From Desulfocicer vacuolatum DSM 3385 (GTDB lineage: Bacteria; Desulfobacterota; Desulfobacteria; Desulfobacterales; Desulfobacteraceae), in assembly GCF_900176365.1 (NCBI RefSeq), contig NZ_FWXY01000009.1, positions 1-64,000 on the forward strand: DNA of 64,000 bases, written 5' to 3'. The notes under the pieces were generated by a model. That model was not told where the DNA came from. It did no database searches and worked only from the letters and a program-made list of their open reading frames with translations. Positions 34,604 through 44,822 of this stretch are shown here, piece by piece (positions within the stretch are counted from its first letter, which is position 1; every line of letters begins with the position of its first letter). The position numbers and the translations under genes are program-made.

Positions 34604-35262
34604 TTATATGAAATACTCCGAAAATTTAAGGCGTATTTCAAGCTTCGTTGTGGGCAGAACGAGATCAAAATAAGATCTGCCCGTGGCAGTTTATATGAAA
34701 TACTCCGCAAACCGGGGATGCATTTCAAGTTTTGTTGTGGGCAGAGCCGGATCAGAATACGGTCCGCCCGTGGCGGTTATATAGTTTTTTACCGGTATTT
34801 TAAAATTGAAGTTATTAAGACACTTGAAATCATCGGTCTTATGCTTTAGTTTTCTGTGGTTCATTGAAAGTCTCCTTTTCTGTGATCTTTGAGCGATTCA
34901 CGGTTGGGGAGGCTTTTTTATATTTTGTAAATGTCAAATTGGGGAGGCTTTCCGGCAAAACCCGGGACTGCCTCTTTGTTTTTTTATTAGAAAATAAAAC
35001 TTCCGGGTAACCTCAGAAGAGCCCCCCCCCGAGGGGTAATAGGAACCGGCCAATCGAGCTGTCTACAGTTCCGGGCCGGGACCATTACCCCTCGGGGGGG
35101 CGGCATGACACCATTTTCAATGGCGGCATGACACCATTTTCAATATTTGTTGTGTCCGTGAGGACATGCTCGTTATATGAAGTATTCCGCAAATCAGGGG
35201 CGTATTTCAAGCTTTGTTGTGGGCAGAACCGGATTAGAATACGATCTGCCCATGGCAGTTAA
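34604..35262 (+). repeat. palindromic repeat cluster 1 (A1, A2, B1, A3)
   Basis: Family A copies at 34604-34690, 34690-34783 and 35173-35262. Each has a GAAATAC..GTATTTC hairpin, then TTTGTTGTG, then a GGGCAGA..TCTGCCC-type hairpin and GTGGCAGTTATAT. Family B at 35021-35104: a long hairpin whose arms end in a run of C and G, with GAGCTGTCTACAGTTCC at its tip. A duplicated GGCGGCATGACACCATTTTC follows, then TGTCCGTGAGGACA, a short hairpin between the usual TTTGTTG and GTTATAT. Confidence 0.9.
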
Positions 35263-35293
35263 TTAAAAATATAAAAGCAGGAGAGTTTATATC

Positions 35294-36277
35294 ATGTCTA
35301 AACCCGTAGTACTCATCACCTCTGCAACAGGGCGCATCGGCAGAGAACTGGTGGCCCGCCTGGCCAAGAGCAATAAATTTACCATACGTGTCTGCTATTT
35401 CACCGAAGGAAAAGCTGAATCTCTTGGGAAACTCGGTGCTGATGAGTTTGTGCAATTTGATTTAAATAACCCCGATACATGGCAGGCAGCTCTTGAGGGT
35501 GTCACAGCTGTCTATTCCGCATCCCTTGATCCCATGCTGGAAGGTCACCTTGCCTTTTGTAAAGAACTTGGTAAGCATAAGGATCATATCACCCATGTTG
35601 TTAGAATCAGTTGCATGGGGGCGGACACAAATACGGCATCTTATGATCCTGAAAAACATGCATCACGCAAAGGCGCTTCCATTCCGCTCATGCTGCAGCA
35701 TTATTGGTGGGGGGAAAAGGCGCTGATAGATGAAGGGCTCAACGTTACGGTATTGCGAAATAATTTTTTCATGAACCATTTGCTCAAGACAGATTGTGAA
35801 AATATCGAAAAAGAGGGTTGGTTTACAAATCCCTTGGGTGATGCCCGAAATTCATTTGTATCCACAAGGGATATTGCAGAAGCTGCTGCCGTAGTATTAA
35901 TTGAAGGACCTGAAAAACACGCAGATAAATTTTATGATATTACTGGACCGGAACCCCAGTCCATGGCGGAAATTGCAGCGGATCTGGGTCGTGCCATGGA
36001 AAAGGACATTGAATACCGTGCCCAATCCATGTCCGATTTTGAACGTGATTTTGGCAGTACGCGGGCTGAATTTTTCGAATACCTTTCAAATGGATTTTAT
36101 TGCCGCTGCAGTCCTGATTTTTATAATATCACCGGTCACAAACCCACTTCTTATTACGATTATCTCATGACAAAGGGTATGTGTGACGAAACAGGCCTTG
36201 AAGAGTTATGGCAGGGAAACCTTTGGAAAAAAGGCGAAGATGCCATGAAAAATGCCGCGGCATTACAAGATAAATAA
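35294..36277 (+). CDS. NmrA/SDR-like NAD(P)-binding reductase
   Basis: 327 residues. The N-terminal Rossmann loop is SATGRIGRELVARLAKS (about 9-26); the atypical SDR/NmrA layout follows, with LRNNFFMNHLLK near the middle as in NmrA-like azoreductases. The C-terminal 70 residues contain Cys and Tyr-rich stretches (NGFYCRCSPDFYNITG). Likely a cytoplasmic NAD(P)H-dependent reductase or sensor; substrate unknown. Starts 31 bp after a palindromic repeat, which must lie in its leader. Confidence 0.8.
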   Translation: MSKPVVLITSATGRIGRELVARLAKSNKFTIRVCYFTEGKAESLGKLGADEFVQFDLNNPDTWQAALEGVTAVYSASLDPMLEGHLAFCKELGKHKDHITHVVRISCMGADTNTASYDPEKHASRKGASIPLMLQHYWWGEKALIDEGLNVTVLRNNFFMNHLLKTDCENIEKEGWFTNPLGDARNSFVSTRDIAEAAAVVLIEGPEKHADKFYDITGPEPQSMAEIAADLGRAMEKDIEYRAQSMSDFERDFGSTRAEFFEYLSNGFYCRCSPDFYNITGHKPTSYYDYLMTKGMCDETGLEELWQGNLWKKGEDAMKNAAALQDK

Positions 36278-36343
36278 TAATCGCACAGAATTTTTTGTGT
36301 GGCATAAGGTTGAGTCCTTTTAAGTTGTATTACCAATGAGCAC

Positions 36344-36643
36344 GCCGCCCCTGAGGGGCAATGGTCCCGGCCCGGAACTGTAGACAGCTCAATTGTCCGG
36401 TTCCTATTGCCCGTCGGGGGGGCGGCTTTGCTGAGGTTGCCTTGGAAGCTGCCTTTTCATATAACTGCCATGGGCAGATCATATTGGGATTTGACCTGCC
36501 CACAACGAAATTTGAAACTCTAATCATTGCAATGCTTTGGGTGGAGTTTCATATAAACTGCCATGGGCAGACCTTGTTTTGATCCGGCCCTGCCCACAAC
36601 AAAGCTTGAAACACACCCTTGATTTTGGGAGTATTTCATATAA
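36344..36643 (-). repeat. palindromic repeat cluster 2 (B2, A4, A5)
   Basis: B2 at 36344-36426, then two family A copies in reverse orientation (36459-36553, 36551-36643) sharing the ATAT junction. The linker CTGAGGTTGCCTTGGAAG also appears in clusters 3 to 5. No gene in this gap. Confidence 0.9.
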
Positions 36644-36706
36644 AAAACAGCATATAATGATCATATCCTGTTGACTCGTGTTTTGAAATGGTATGTAATC
36701 ATCCAG

Positions 36707-37612
36707 ATGATTATTAAAGAAATTGGAGAAATTGGTAATGGATTTTACGCGGTGGGGTCTGCAGGGGTACCGGTTTACCTTTTAGACGGGCCTGTGCCTG
36801 TTCTGTTTGATGCTGGATTGACTGCCGGGGCGTTCTTATATGAAGCTGGGATAAAACAGATCTTGGGAGAACGCGTGCCTGAATATCTGTTTTTAACCCA
36901 TTCCCACTTTGATCATGTGGGGGCGGCGAGTCATTTTAAGGATGTCTGGCAGGATCTTAAAATCAGTGGGGCTGTGCATTGTTCTGAAATTTTGCAAAAG
37001 ACCAAAGCGGTTCAATTGATGCGAAATTTGAACTTTGAAGGCGCAAGGCTTATTAAAGAATCAGGTTTGGAGCCCATTAACGATAATGGCTTTGAATCGT
37101 TTAATCTGGATATCCTGCTTCAACCGGACCAGACCATTGAGCTTGGACCGGGACTAAGTGTGGTGGCCCTGAATACGCCTGGGCATACATGGGATTTTAT
37201 GAGTTACTGGATTCCTGAAAAAAAGATCCTGGTTGCCTCGGAAGCCGTTGCCATGTATGAGGCCAATGGAGATCTTCAGTCTGAATTTCTTGTTGATTTT
37301 GATGCGTATATTGACTCTTTGAAGGTGCTTAAAAAACTGGGTGCTGAAATTTTGTGCCTGGGCCATCATGTGGTGTGCACCGGTGAAGATGCCGTGGCGC
37401 ACATCGAAAATTCTTTTCAGGCGTCAATGGATTATCTGATCATGACGGAAAAATTTCTTGCCCAGGAAAAAGGGGCGGTTGACAAAGTTGTTGAATTGGT
37501 GAAAAAAGCGGAATGGGATACTCGGCCATGGCCTAAACAACCAGAGTCTGCGTATTTGTTAAATACATGGCAGCGGGTGAATACCATCTGGAATCGGATG
37601 AATCGAAATTAG
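36707..37612 (+). CDS. metallo-beta-lactamase-fold hydrolase
   Basis: About 301 residues from ATG 36707 (a TTG start at 36671 is possible; neither has a strong ribosome site). Metal ligands: THSHFDHVG (HxHxDH), NTPGHTWDF and, later, CLGHHVV, the order of the glyoxalase II/lactonase-type hydrolases. A di-metal hydrolase acting on an ester or thioester is likely. Flanked on both sides by palindromic repeats, no operon partner. Confidence 0.85.
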   Translation: MIIKEIGEIGNGFYAVGSAGVPVYLLDGPVPVLFDAGLTAGAFLYEAGIKQILGERVPEYLFLTHSHFDHVGAASHFKDVWQDLKISGAVHCSEILQKTKAVQLMRNLNFEGARLIKESGLEPINDNGFESFNLDILLQPDQTIELGPGLSVVALNTPGHTWDFMSYWIPEKKILVASEAVAMYEANGDLQSEFLVDFDAYIDSLKVLKKLGAEILCLGHHVVCTGEDAVAHIENSFQASMDYLIMTEKFLAQEKGAVDKVVELVKKAEWDTRPWPKQPESAYLLNTWQRVNTIWNRMNRN

Positions 37613-37747
37613 GTAAATATTGGGTCAATACCCCATTTCTATCTGTTTTGGCCTGCTTTTTTTATAAGAAAGTAATTTTAAATATCATAATTTCAGATAT
37701 ATACAGAACGGTAGAACCATTCGGATATTTTTATAATAGACTTTCAT

Positions 37748-37995
37748 TATTTGTTGTGATGCAGCGCATCATGGCCGTTATATGAAAAAGCAGGTACTGG
37801 GTATTAGGTGCTGGGTGTTCGCAGCAACTACTTTTTCATTGTTCGTTGTGGCTGGTGGTTACAGCCATGTCTGTTATATGAAAAGGCAGCTTCCAAGGCA
37901 ACCTCAGCAGAGCCGCCCCCCCGACGGGCAATAGGAACCGGACAATTGAGCTGTCTACAGTTCCGGTCCGGGACCATTGCCCGTCGGGGGGCGGC
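37748..37995 (+). repeat. palindromic repeat cluster 3 with variable hairpins and B3
   Basis: Two short modules with the constant frame TTGTTGTG..GTTATATGAAA but different hairpins: GATGCAGCGCATC (37758) and GGCTGGTGGTTACAGCC (37850). Then comes GCAGCTTCCAAGGCAACCTC and a B copy (37911-37995). It sits between convergent genes and abuts the GMC gene end. Confidence 0.85.
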
Positions 37996-38002
37996 GGTAT
38001 AA

Positions 38003-39658
38003 TTATTTTTTTTCGTGTTTATAAAAATCAGATGTCCCGGGGGCAGCCAGGGCATTACCCAGAATAAGATCCGCTGCCTTTTCTGCGATCATCACCACCG
38101 GGGCATAGATATTGCCGTTTGTCACATAGGGCATCACCGATGCATCCACCACCCGAAGGCCTTCCACGCCATGTACTTTTAAGCTGTCCGGGGCCACAAC
38201 CGCCATGTTATCAGTGCCCATTTTACAGGTGCAGGAGGGATGCAGGGCCGTTTCACTGTCTTTTTTAACCCAGTCCAGAATTTCCTGATCTGTCTCCACT
38301 CCGGGACCTGGAGATGTTTCTCCGGCGTTGAATTCAGCCATGGCAGGCTGGTTCAATATATTACGGGCGCATCTGATGGCTTCCACCCATTCCCGACGAT
38401 CCTGTTCCGTGGAAAGATAATTAAACTGAAGTTTTGGATGAACTCCGGGATCGGTGGACTGGATTTTTACAGAGCCCCTTGCATCGGAGTTCATGGGACC
38501 CACATGAACCTGATATCCATGTTCCTGGCTGGGCTGACTGCCATCATACCGAATGGCCAGGGGAAGAAAATGAAACTGCAGGTTGGGGTACTCAACCTCA
38601 TCATTGCTCCTTATAAATCCACCGGCTTCAAAATGATTGGTGGCCGCAGCTCCCTTTCTCTGGAACAGCCACTGGAATCCGATAAACGGCTTTTTCCACA
38701 GGGCCAGGGCAGGGTTCATGCTCACCGGTTTTTTGCATGCATATTGAACATAGACCTCCAGGTGATCCTGGAGATTTTCTCCCACGCCGGGTAGATCATG
38801 TACCACATCAAGTCCAAGTGCTTGTAATTCAGCGGCATTTCCAACCCCGGATAACTGAAGAGTCTGGGGGGAATTAATGGCGCCGCCGCAACAGATCACC
38901 TCCCCTGCAAAGGCTTTTTTCACGGTGTTGGATTTTCCTTTTGTGTATTCAACCCCCCCCGCTCTTTTTCCCTGGAAAATAATTTTTGTGGTAAAGGCCC
39001 GGCAGATTACGTCAAGGTTTGGACGCTTTTTTAACACCGGATGGAGATAGGCCCTGGCAGCACTCAAACGCCTGGCCCGGAAAATGTTGCGGTCAAATCT
39101 GCCAAATCCTTCCTGTTGATATCCGTTGACATCATCGGTGAGGGGGTATCCTGCTTCCTTGGCTGCGGCCATGAATCCCCCAAAAAGGGGATTGGTACAG
39201 GGACCGGTTTCCAAAAGAAGGGGACCGTTCACCCCATGGTACTCATCAGCCCCCATGAGACGATTTTCAGCCCGTTTAAAATAGGGAAGACAATTGGCAT
39301 AATCCCAGTTTTCCATGCCGGGATCTTTGCTCCACTTTTCATAGTCCATGGCATTGCCCCGGATGTAGATCATGCCGTTGATGCTGGAAGACCCCCCCAG
39401 AACCTTGCCCCGGCCGTGGAAGACACGACGGTTTTCCATGTTGGGTTCGGGTTCTGATTCGTAGCACCAGTCATAAAATTTATTACCCAGGGGAAACGTA
39501 AGGCCGGCGGGCATGTGAATAAAAACATCCCATATATAGTCCGGTCGACCTGCCTCAAGAACCAGAACCCTGTTTGACGGATTGGCGCTGAGCCTGTTTG
39601 CAAGTACACACCCGGCTGATCCACCCCCGATGATAATAAAATCATAATTTTTTTTCAT
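38003..39658 (-). CDS. betA: GMC-family dehydrogenase, choline dehydrogenase-like
   Basis: 551 residues from ATG 39658 behind AAGGAGTG; an upstream extension lacks a site. FAD-binding [13 protein letters not shown] at residues 9-21, E-A-G at the end of the beta strand, GMC signature 1 [18 protein letters not shown], and the C-terminal [10 protein letters not shown] and [20 protein letters not shown] with the catalytic His/Asn. It oxidises a primary alcohol such as choline to the aldehyde using FAD. Two BCCT carriers in the window fit choline use; other alcohols are possible. Confidence 0.88.
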   Translation of the reverse strand: MKKNYDFIIIGGGSAGCVLANRLSANPSNRVLVLEAGRPDYIWDVFIHMPAGLTFPLGNKFYDWCYESEPEPNMENRRVFHGRGKVLGGSSSINGMIYIRGNAMDYEKWSKDPGMENWDYANCLPYFKRAENRLMGADEYHGVNGPLLLETGPCTNPLFGGFMAAAKEAGYPLTDDVNGYQQEGFGRFDRNIFRARRLSAARAYLHPVLKKRPNLDVICRAFTTKIIFQGKRAGGVEYTKGKSNTVKKAFAGEVICCGGAINSPQTLQLSGVGNAAELQALGLDVVHDLPGVGENLQDHLEVYVQYACKKPVSMNPALALWKKPFIGFQWLFQRKGAAATNHFEAGGFIRSNDEVEYPNLQFHFLPLAIRYDGSQPSQEHGYQVHVGPMNSDARGSVKIQSTDPGVHPKLQFNYLSTEQDRREWVEAIRCARNILNQPAMAEFNAGETSPGPGVETDQEILDWVKKDSETALHPSCTCKMGTDNMAVVAPDSLKVHGVEGLRVVDASVMPYVTNGNIYAPVVMIAEKAADLILGNALAAPGTSDFYKHEKK

Positions 39659-39816
39659 CACACCCACTCCTTGAGTCACTGCCACGGACAGATCTGTTTT
39701 GTAGAATCCGGCCATAACAAAAGTAGAAAATTCCTGGTTTATAAATATGTTGGAAGGAGTTGCTGCGATTTCCTTCCAACCAAAAGTTGCAACAGGCACG
39801 TTTTGCATGCTGATAA

Positions 39817-39916
39817 GGGAGTCAGCAGTTTTCAATTTACCGTTTATCTAATATGCTACCCATAAAATATGGCGGTCTGAGTTTTGTAAATGGTAAATCA
39901 ATAAGATCTGACTCCC
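39817..39916. mobile_element. MITE family D, copy 1
   Basis: Exactly 100 bp, ends GGGAGTCAGCAG and CTGACTCCC inverted; AATTTACCGTT / GGTAAAT repeat inside. Flanked by TAA on both sides (39814-39816, 39917-39919). Confidence 0.8.
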
Positions 39917-40078
39917 TAAACTTCCGGTTAATCTAAAGCTTTTTAATCTTGCAATAATACCTATTTTCCGGTGCACCATATATTGTATTTGAATGAAGCA
40001 CCGGCCCACAATAGGTGGCGCTGATTTTGACAAGTGATCTTGTGGGGTTAAGATGTTTAAACATGTTTTTAATGGGCA

Positions 40079-40678
40079 TTATTCTCCGGGTTTTGCCAGG
40101 GCATTCATGCTGAGAAATCCCTGTACCAGCTCTTCAATACTCATCTCTCCTTCCCGCAGCAACGCCTGCACTGCCACACCCTGGAGTCCGGCGATGAATC
40201 CAATGGCAATGGCCCGGTTTATTTTTTCCTGGGAAAATTTGTTTAATGCCGCTTCAAAGGCGTCCACAAACCGATCATAAACCGCCTGAACCTTTAGAAT
40301 TACCGGTCCTCTGATGCTGCTGAACTCAGCTGCCAGGGAGGTCATGCTGATGATGATATCAGGATCTGTATGAAATCGTTTGACAAATATATCAGCCATT
40401 CCTGTGATCATGGTCCGGCGATCCCGGTGATCCCGGGCCAGAAATTCAATATATTCTTCAAAATTGTGATCCAGGTTTTCCACCACCGCATCCAGAATAT
40501 CTTTTTTAGATCCAAAGTGATGAAATACGGCTCCGGTGGTCATGCCGATGTGCTGGGCAATATCTTGTATGGTGGTCTTATGAAAACCCAATGTGGCAAA
40601 AAGATGGGTTGCCGCATCTATTATTTTTCCCCGGGTGGCAATTCTTCTGGCTTCTTTTTTATTCAATATATGGTTCAT
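40079..40678 (-). CDS. TetR-family transcriptional regulator
   Basis: 199 residues. The N-terminal helix-turn-helix reads IIDAATHLFATLGFHKTTIQ and DIAQHIGMTTGAVFHHFGSK, a textbook TetR domain; the rest is a helical ligand domain. Its start lies inside the last codons of the AOR gene (20-bp overlap), so the two are one operon. It likely represses the AOR/Liv divergent promoters through the near-palindromes at 43246-43355, and responds to a substrate or CoA ester of the pathway. Confidence 0.9.
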   Translation of the reverse strand: MNHILNKKEARRIATRGKIIDAATHLFATLGFHKTTIQDIAQHIGMTTGAVFHHFGSKKDILDAVVENLDHNFEEYIEFLARDHRDRRTMITGMADIFVKRFHTDPDIIISMTSLAAEFSSIRGPVILKVQAVYDRFVDAFEAALNKFSQEKINRAIAIGFIAGLQGVAVQALLREGEMSIEELVQGFLSMNALAKPGE

Positions 40679-43076
40679 TGTGCTCTACTCCCAAACGTTT
40701 TAAGGTTGATTCCATTGGAATCCCCTTTTTACTCCATCCACGTTGTGAATAATAGTCCTGCTTCATATAATCCATATCTTCCCGGGAAATCCGATGGCCT
40801 TTGTGGGGACCGTCGGGTAACGCTTCTGCCACAAATCTTCTGGGTAACCGGTCCTGGCCGGGGTCAAGCCCCTCCCTTAAATTAAAAAGCCGGGTGAGGT
40901 TCCAGATTTTTTCTCCGGTTTCGTCAAACAAGGTCTTTTTCACCCGTTGACCTGTTGCTGCTTCAAGGAGTAACCCATAGGTCTCTTTTGAGATACCAAA
41001 GCTGCCAAAATCGCATTTTACAAGGGTGTCCAGCCCTGCTGAATAATTTTGCAGGGAATAAACCAATTCTGCTTTTCCCACAATGTCCAGGGGACCCATC
41101 TGTTTTTTCTTCCATTCCACTCCCCCCACCTCATAGGCGATGGGAAAGGCCCGCTGGTGGCATGCCCCCCGATCGGCGGTCATGATGGCAAGCCCCATTC
41201 CGGAAGCCCCCCTGGGACCCCATGCCGGCGCTTCCATGCCCTTGACGTGAACGGCGATGTCTTTGGAATCCTTGCCAATGATTGCAGCCGCTTTTTTAAC
41301 ACCCAGCGACAGGGTCTTTCCCAGATCGCTGTCTTGATTTGCAATGGTTTTAATGAGATATTCTGCAGCCTGGATATTGCCAAATTTAAGTTCCACTCCC
41401 TCTGGGGAATTTAACACGCCTTTTTCGCCAAGTTCCATGGCAAAGCCAATGACAGCCCCTGTGGACATGCTGTCAATGCCCAGAAGATCACACAATTTCA
41501 CCAGATGGGCCACGGCCCTTACATCACTGATATCCAGATTGGCCCCCATGAGGGCTGCAGATTCATATTCCAGCATATCCGTGATAATGCCCTTGTATTT
41601 TCCGGTTCTCACAGCCCCCATTTTACTGCACCGGATGGGGCACCCCATGCAGGCGGAACTGCCCAGCCACAGATGCCGGGCCTGGCCGATGTCAGACAGC
41701 TTATTGCTTTTTTCAAAGGTTCCCCCCATGTAATTTTTATGGGGAAGTAAACCGGTTTCATTGGCATAGTCAACGGCACCGGCGGTGCCTCCGGCTTTCA
41801 TGGCATCAATGTCAGCACTGGCATCCAGTTCTGTTTGGGCCTTAGCACACGCTTTAATAAAGGCGGCAGGGTTGTTAAGGCCCACAATTTGCGACCCCCG
41901 CACCGCAATGGCCTTAAGATTTTTAGACCCCATCACCGCCCCGGCACCGCCCCTTCCGGCCTGGCGATTATATTCGCAACCGATGAGGGCGTAGTTCACA
42001 AGATTTTCACCGGCCGGACCAATGGATGCCACCCGCACGGAAGTGTCTCCCAGCTCTTTTTTGATGGAATGGTTAACCGTCAGGGTATCTTTGCCCCGGA
42101 GATGAAGGGCATCCCGTATTTCAACGGTGTCATCATCAATCCAGAGATAAACCGGTTTGTCTGATTTTCCTTGAATGATAATACCGTCATAACCGGCATA
42201 TTTAATTTCCGGGGCAAAATGTCCCCCAAAGTAACTGTCCAGAAAGGTGTGGGTCAACGGTGATTTTGTTACAATGCACCCCCGCATGGCAGGGGCCATG
42301 GTACCGGTGAGGGGGCCGGTCATGACCATGAGTACATTGTCTGGACCCAATGGATCGGTCCCCGGTGCAAGGAGATCATAAAGAAGTCTGGCTCCAAATC
42401 CCTTTCCTCCGATATATTGTTGTTTCATTTTGGGGGATAAAGGAATTTGCCGGGATGTTAATGTTGTCAGATCCACAAGGAGAAACTTATTCATATAACT
42501 GCCACGGGCAGGGCCTGTATCGCACCCGGATTTATCAGCCGTAAAGCTTGAAAATTTTTCAGTTTTACCGGGATTTTCACATAAAGCTTTATTCTTGTTT
42601 TTGTCTTTATTGATCCATTCAAGGGCACCGGTGGGACAGGCAGATACGCACAGAGGGTCCCCCATGCAGGTGTCGCATTTCACCGCTTTTTTTGTTTCCG
42701 GGTCCAGTTTTACCATGCCTTCGGGGCAAAACTGCACACACAATCCACACCCCACACAGCGATTTTCATCAATGAGAACCACCCCTTCATCGTTCCTTGA
42801 ATAGGCGTTGGCCGGACAGACATTCATGCAATACGCATTGGCGCACTGGTTGCATATCACAGGCTTGTGGTAAAGATTTTCCTTTTTATTTTCAATCCGC
42901 AACCGGGATCGTCGGGTATTGTACCCCCCATGCCACCGCATGGAACAAGCCAGCTGACAGATATTGCAACCTGTGCAGAGATCAAAATTGGTTCTAATAA
43001 ATGAATTAATGGGCCGCCTCCTTTGACTGCAATGGGTTAAAGCGGTGCTGTCTTTTAAGGGGTCTGGTCGCAACAT
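40659..43076 (-). CDS. aldehyde:ferredoxin oxidoreductase fused to an N-terminal multi-cluster ferredoxin
   Basis: 805 residues from ATG 43076. Residues 30-185 hold ferredoxin motifs (CTGCNICQLACSM, CNQCANAYCMNVCP, CVGCGLCVQFCPE, CDTCMGDPLCVSACP) for up to four [4Fe-4S] clusters, as in AorB partners. From ATG codon at 42494 comes a normal 611-residue AOR (KFLLVDLTTL, GKGFGARLLY, cluster Cys in SSACMGCPIRCSK), a tungstopterin enzyme oxidising aldehydes to acids. The two parts are joined by about 30 codons from a decayed family A repeat (42495-42585) with no stop. AOR may also start independently at 42494. The ORF extends to 43250, but the upstream part looks non-coding. Confidence 0.85.
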   Translation of the reverse strand: MLRPDPLKDSTALTHCSQRRRPINSFIRTNFDLCTGCNICQLACSMRWHGGYNTRRSRLRIENKKENLYHKPVICNQCANAYCMNVCPANAYSRNDEGVVLIDENRCVGCGLCVQFCPEGMVKLDPETKKAVKCDTCMGDPLCVSACPTGALEWINKDKNKNKALCENPGKTEKFSSFTADKSGCDTGPARGSYMNKFLLVDLTTLTSRQIPLSPKMKQQYIGGKGFGARLLYDLLAPGTDPLGPDNVLMVMTGPLTGTMAPAMRGCIVTKSPLTHTFLDSYFGGHFAPEIKYAGYDGIIIQGKSDKPVYLWIDDDTVEIRDALHLRGKDTLTVNHSIKKELGDTSVRVASIGPAGENLVNYALIGCEYNRQAGRGGAGAVMGSKNLKAIAVRGSQIVGLNNPAAFIKACAKAQTELDASADIDAMKAGGTAGAVDYANETGLLPHKNYMGGTFEKSNKLSDIGQARHLWLGSSACMGCPIRCSKMGAVRTGKYKGIITDMLEYESAALMGANLDISDVRAVAHLVKLCDLLGIDSMSTGAVIGFAMELGEKGVLNSPEGVELKFGNIQAAEYLIKTIANQDSDLGKTLSLGVKKAAAIIGKDSKDIAVHVKGMEAPAWGPRGASGMGLAIMTADRGACHQRAFPIAYEVGGVEWKKKQMGPLDIVGKAELVYSLQNYSAGLDTLVKCDFGSFGISKETYGLLLEAATGQRVKKTLFDETGEKIWNLTRLFNLREGLDPGQDRLPRRFVAEALPDGPHKGHRISREDMDYMKQDYYSQRGWSKKGIPMESTLKRLGVEHNEPYIE
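42495..42585 (-). repeat. family A palindromic repeat inside the ferredoxin-AOR gene
   Basis: ATAACTGCCACGGGCAG, CCGG and AAAGCTTGAAA, then TTTTCACATAA align with a family A copy in reverse. It is more diverged than the intergenic copies but has the same open frame (..ARGSYM at its end). Confidence 0.7.
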
Positions 43077-43245
43077 CGTCCATCCATGGTCATCTGTGGA
43101 CCGGCAGATGTTATGGCTTCTTATGGTAACAGCTTGAAATAGTAAAAATTGTTGGGGAAGTTGACTGCAAAGCAACGTCTGTACCGGGCCACAATGTTCT
43201 GATGTTGGGATCAAGCTCTTTTTCAGCGTCGAATGAATTTTGTAT

Positions 43246-43355
43246 ATCACATACTATGTAATATGCAAGTCTTTTCTCCACAATTTTATCTTGCTTTTCA
43301 AAAACCACTGTGATAGGGCTTTGGGCTATAAATCGCATATTACATACTACGTGAT
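43246..43355. promoter_or_regulatory. two near-palindromic operators in the AOR/Liv divergent region
   Basis: ATCACATACTATGTAAT (43246-43262) and ATTACATACTACGTGAT (43339-43355). They are inverted copies of each other, extended by GCATATT / AATATGC on one side, and each is itself close to palindromic. Placement between divergent operons with a TetR gene in one of them makes them the best TetR operator candidates. Confidence 0.7.
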
Positions 43356-43399
43356 AGAAAACTGTATTCAACTTCAACACGAAGGAAGGAACAGTCATC

Positions 43400-44107
43400 A
43401 TGCTTAAACTGACGAACGTCACCAAAAAATTTGGTGAACTGACCGCCGTCAATTCGCTGAGCTTTACCGTTTCCAAGGGGCAAGTGTTCGGGATTGCCGG
43501 TCCCAATGGGGCTGGAAAATCCACCCTGTATAACCTCATTTCCGGTCTCTATCCCTTTGAGGGGGCTATCTCCTTTAATGGAAAAGAAATTGCTGGATTG
43601 TCTCCCCATCAAATCGCGAAACTGGGCATTTCGCGAACGTTCCAGATTCCCCAGATATTTCCCAGCCTGAGCGTGGAAAAAAGCATTGGTGTGGGAAATC
43701 ATTTTGGCAGCCGAGAGGGCTTTGAACAAGATTATGTGGACAAGGTTCTGGAATTCGTCAACCTCCATGACAAGCGACATGCCATGGTGGGGCAGCTGAA
43801 TCTTCTGGATAAAAAAATGATTATGATCGGCGCGGCCCTGGCCACCAAACCGGAAGTGTTGATGCTGGATGAACCCATGGCTGGCTCCAATGCCAAGGAG
43901 ATCATTCAACTGATGGAACTGATTCAACGCATCAACCGGGATCTTGGTGTCACCATTATCATTATTGAACATTTCATGAAGGTTTTGACGGAGCTGACAG
44001 AAAAGCTTTTGATCATTGAAACAGGTACGGAAATATGCTGCGGAGACCCGGTGGAGGTCACCGGTGATCCACGGGTCATTGAATGTTATCTGGGGGATGG
44101 GACATGA
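43400..44107 (+). CDS. livG: branched-chain amino acid-type ABC transporter ATPase LivG
   Basis: 235 residues, Walker A GPNGAGKSTL, Walker B VLMLDEPMAG, and the LivG-type insertion around the Q-loop region (RTFQIPQIFPSLSVEKSIGV). The signature helix reads LNLLDKKMIMIGAAL; the canonical LSGGQ is degraded. First gene of the five-gene importer; its TGA overlaps the livF ATG. Confidence 0.88.
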   Translation: MLKLTNVTKKFGELTAVNSLSFTVSKGQVFGIAGPNGAGKSTLYNLISGLYPFEGAISFNGKEIAGLSPHQIAKLGISRTFQIPQIFPSLSVEKSIGVGNHFGSREGFEQDYVDKVLEFVNLHDKRHAMVGQLNLLDKKMIMIGAALATKPEVLMLDEPMAGSNAKEIIQLMELIQRINRDLGVTIIIIEHFMKVLTELTEKLLIIETGTEICCGDPVEVTGDPRVIECYLGDGT

Positions 44108-44808
44108 TTAAAATTCATGATTTAAATGCATATTATGACGATTTTCATGTGCTGAAAAATGTTTCGCTGGAAGTGGGGAAGGGCGAGGTGGCGGTGATGC
44201 TTGGCCCCAACGGTCATGGTAAAAGCACTGTTTTAAAATCCATCTGCGGTCTGGTGGAAAAAGTGACAGGAAACATTACCTGGAGCGGCGAAGAGATCAT
44301 CGGTCTGGGTGCAGAAAAACTCGTAAACAAAGGCATCACCTATATTGCAGAAAATCGTGAACTTTTTCCCGAGATGACGGTGATGGAAAATCTTAAACTG
44401 GGAGCCTATTCCCAGTCTGCCAGACCCCATGAAAAAGAGAATCTGGAAAAGGTGTTCTCACTGTTTCCACGCCTGGCAGATCGCCGGAAACAGCTGGCCT
44501 CCACCATGAGCGGCGGTGAAGCAAGGATGCTGGCCATTGCCAGGGGACTGATGTCCAATGCCGATTTTCTGGCCATTGACGAGCCCTCCCTGGGACTTCA
44601 ACCCAACCTCAGGGATGAGGTGGCACGCATCATTAAGGAGATCAACACCCAGGGCATGACCGTCCTGGTGGTGGAGCAGAATATTCCCCAGATCACAGAG
44701 CTTGCCGATAAGCTTTACGTGCTGGAAGAGGGTAAAATTTCCTTTGAGGGCAGCAGGGAAGAGGCCCTTGGCGATGATCATTTAAAAGAAATTTTTCTTG
44801 GCATGTAA
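44104..44808 (+). CDS. livF: branched-chain amino acid-type ABC transporter ATPase LivF
   Basis: 234 residues from ATG 44104 (ATGA overlap with livG). Walker A GPNGHGKSTV, signature TMSGGEARMLAIARGLM, Walker B DFLAIDEPSLG. Pairs with LivG to power uptake by LivHM. Confidence 0.92.
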   Translation: MIKIHDLNAYYDDFHVLKNVSLEVGKGEVAVMLGPNGHGKSTVLKSICGLVEKVTGNITWSGEEIIGLGAEKLVNKGITYIAENRELFPEMTVMENLKLGAYSQSARPHEKENLEKVFSLFPRLADRRKQLASTMSGGEARMLAIARGLMSNADFLAIDEPSLGLQPNLRDEVARIIKEINTQGMTVLVVEQNIPQITELADKLYVLEEGKISFEGSREEALGDDHLKEIFLGM

Positions 44809-44822
44809 CAGGAGTGACAAAG

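Noticed and set aside
34478-34849. 123-codon frame with two copies of LYEILRK-type peptide
   Set aside because: Consists mostly of two family A repeats plus AT-rich flank; the peptide comes from the repeats, not a gene.
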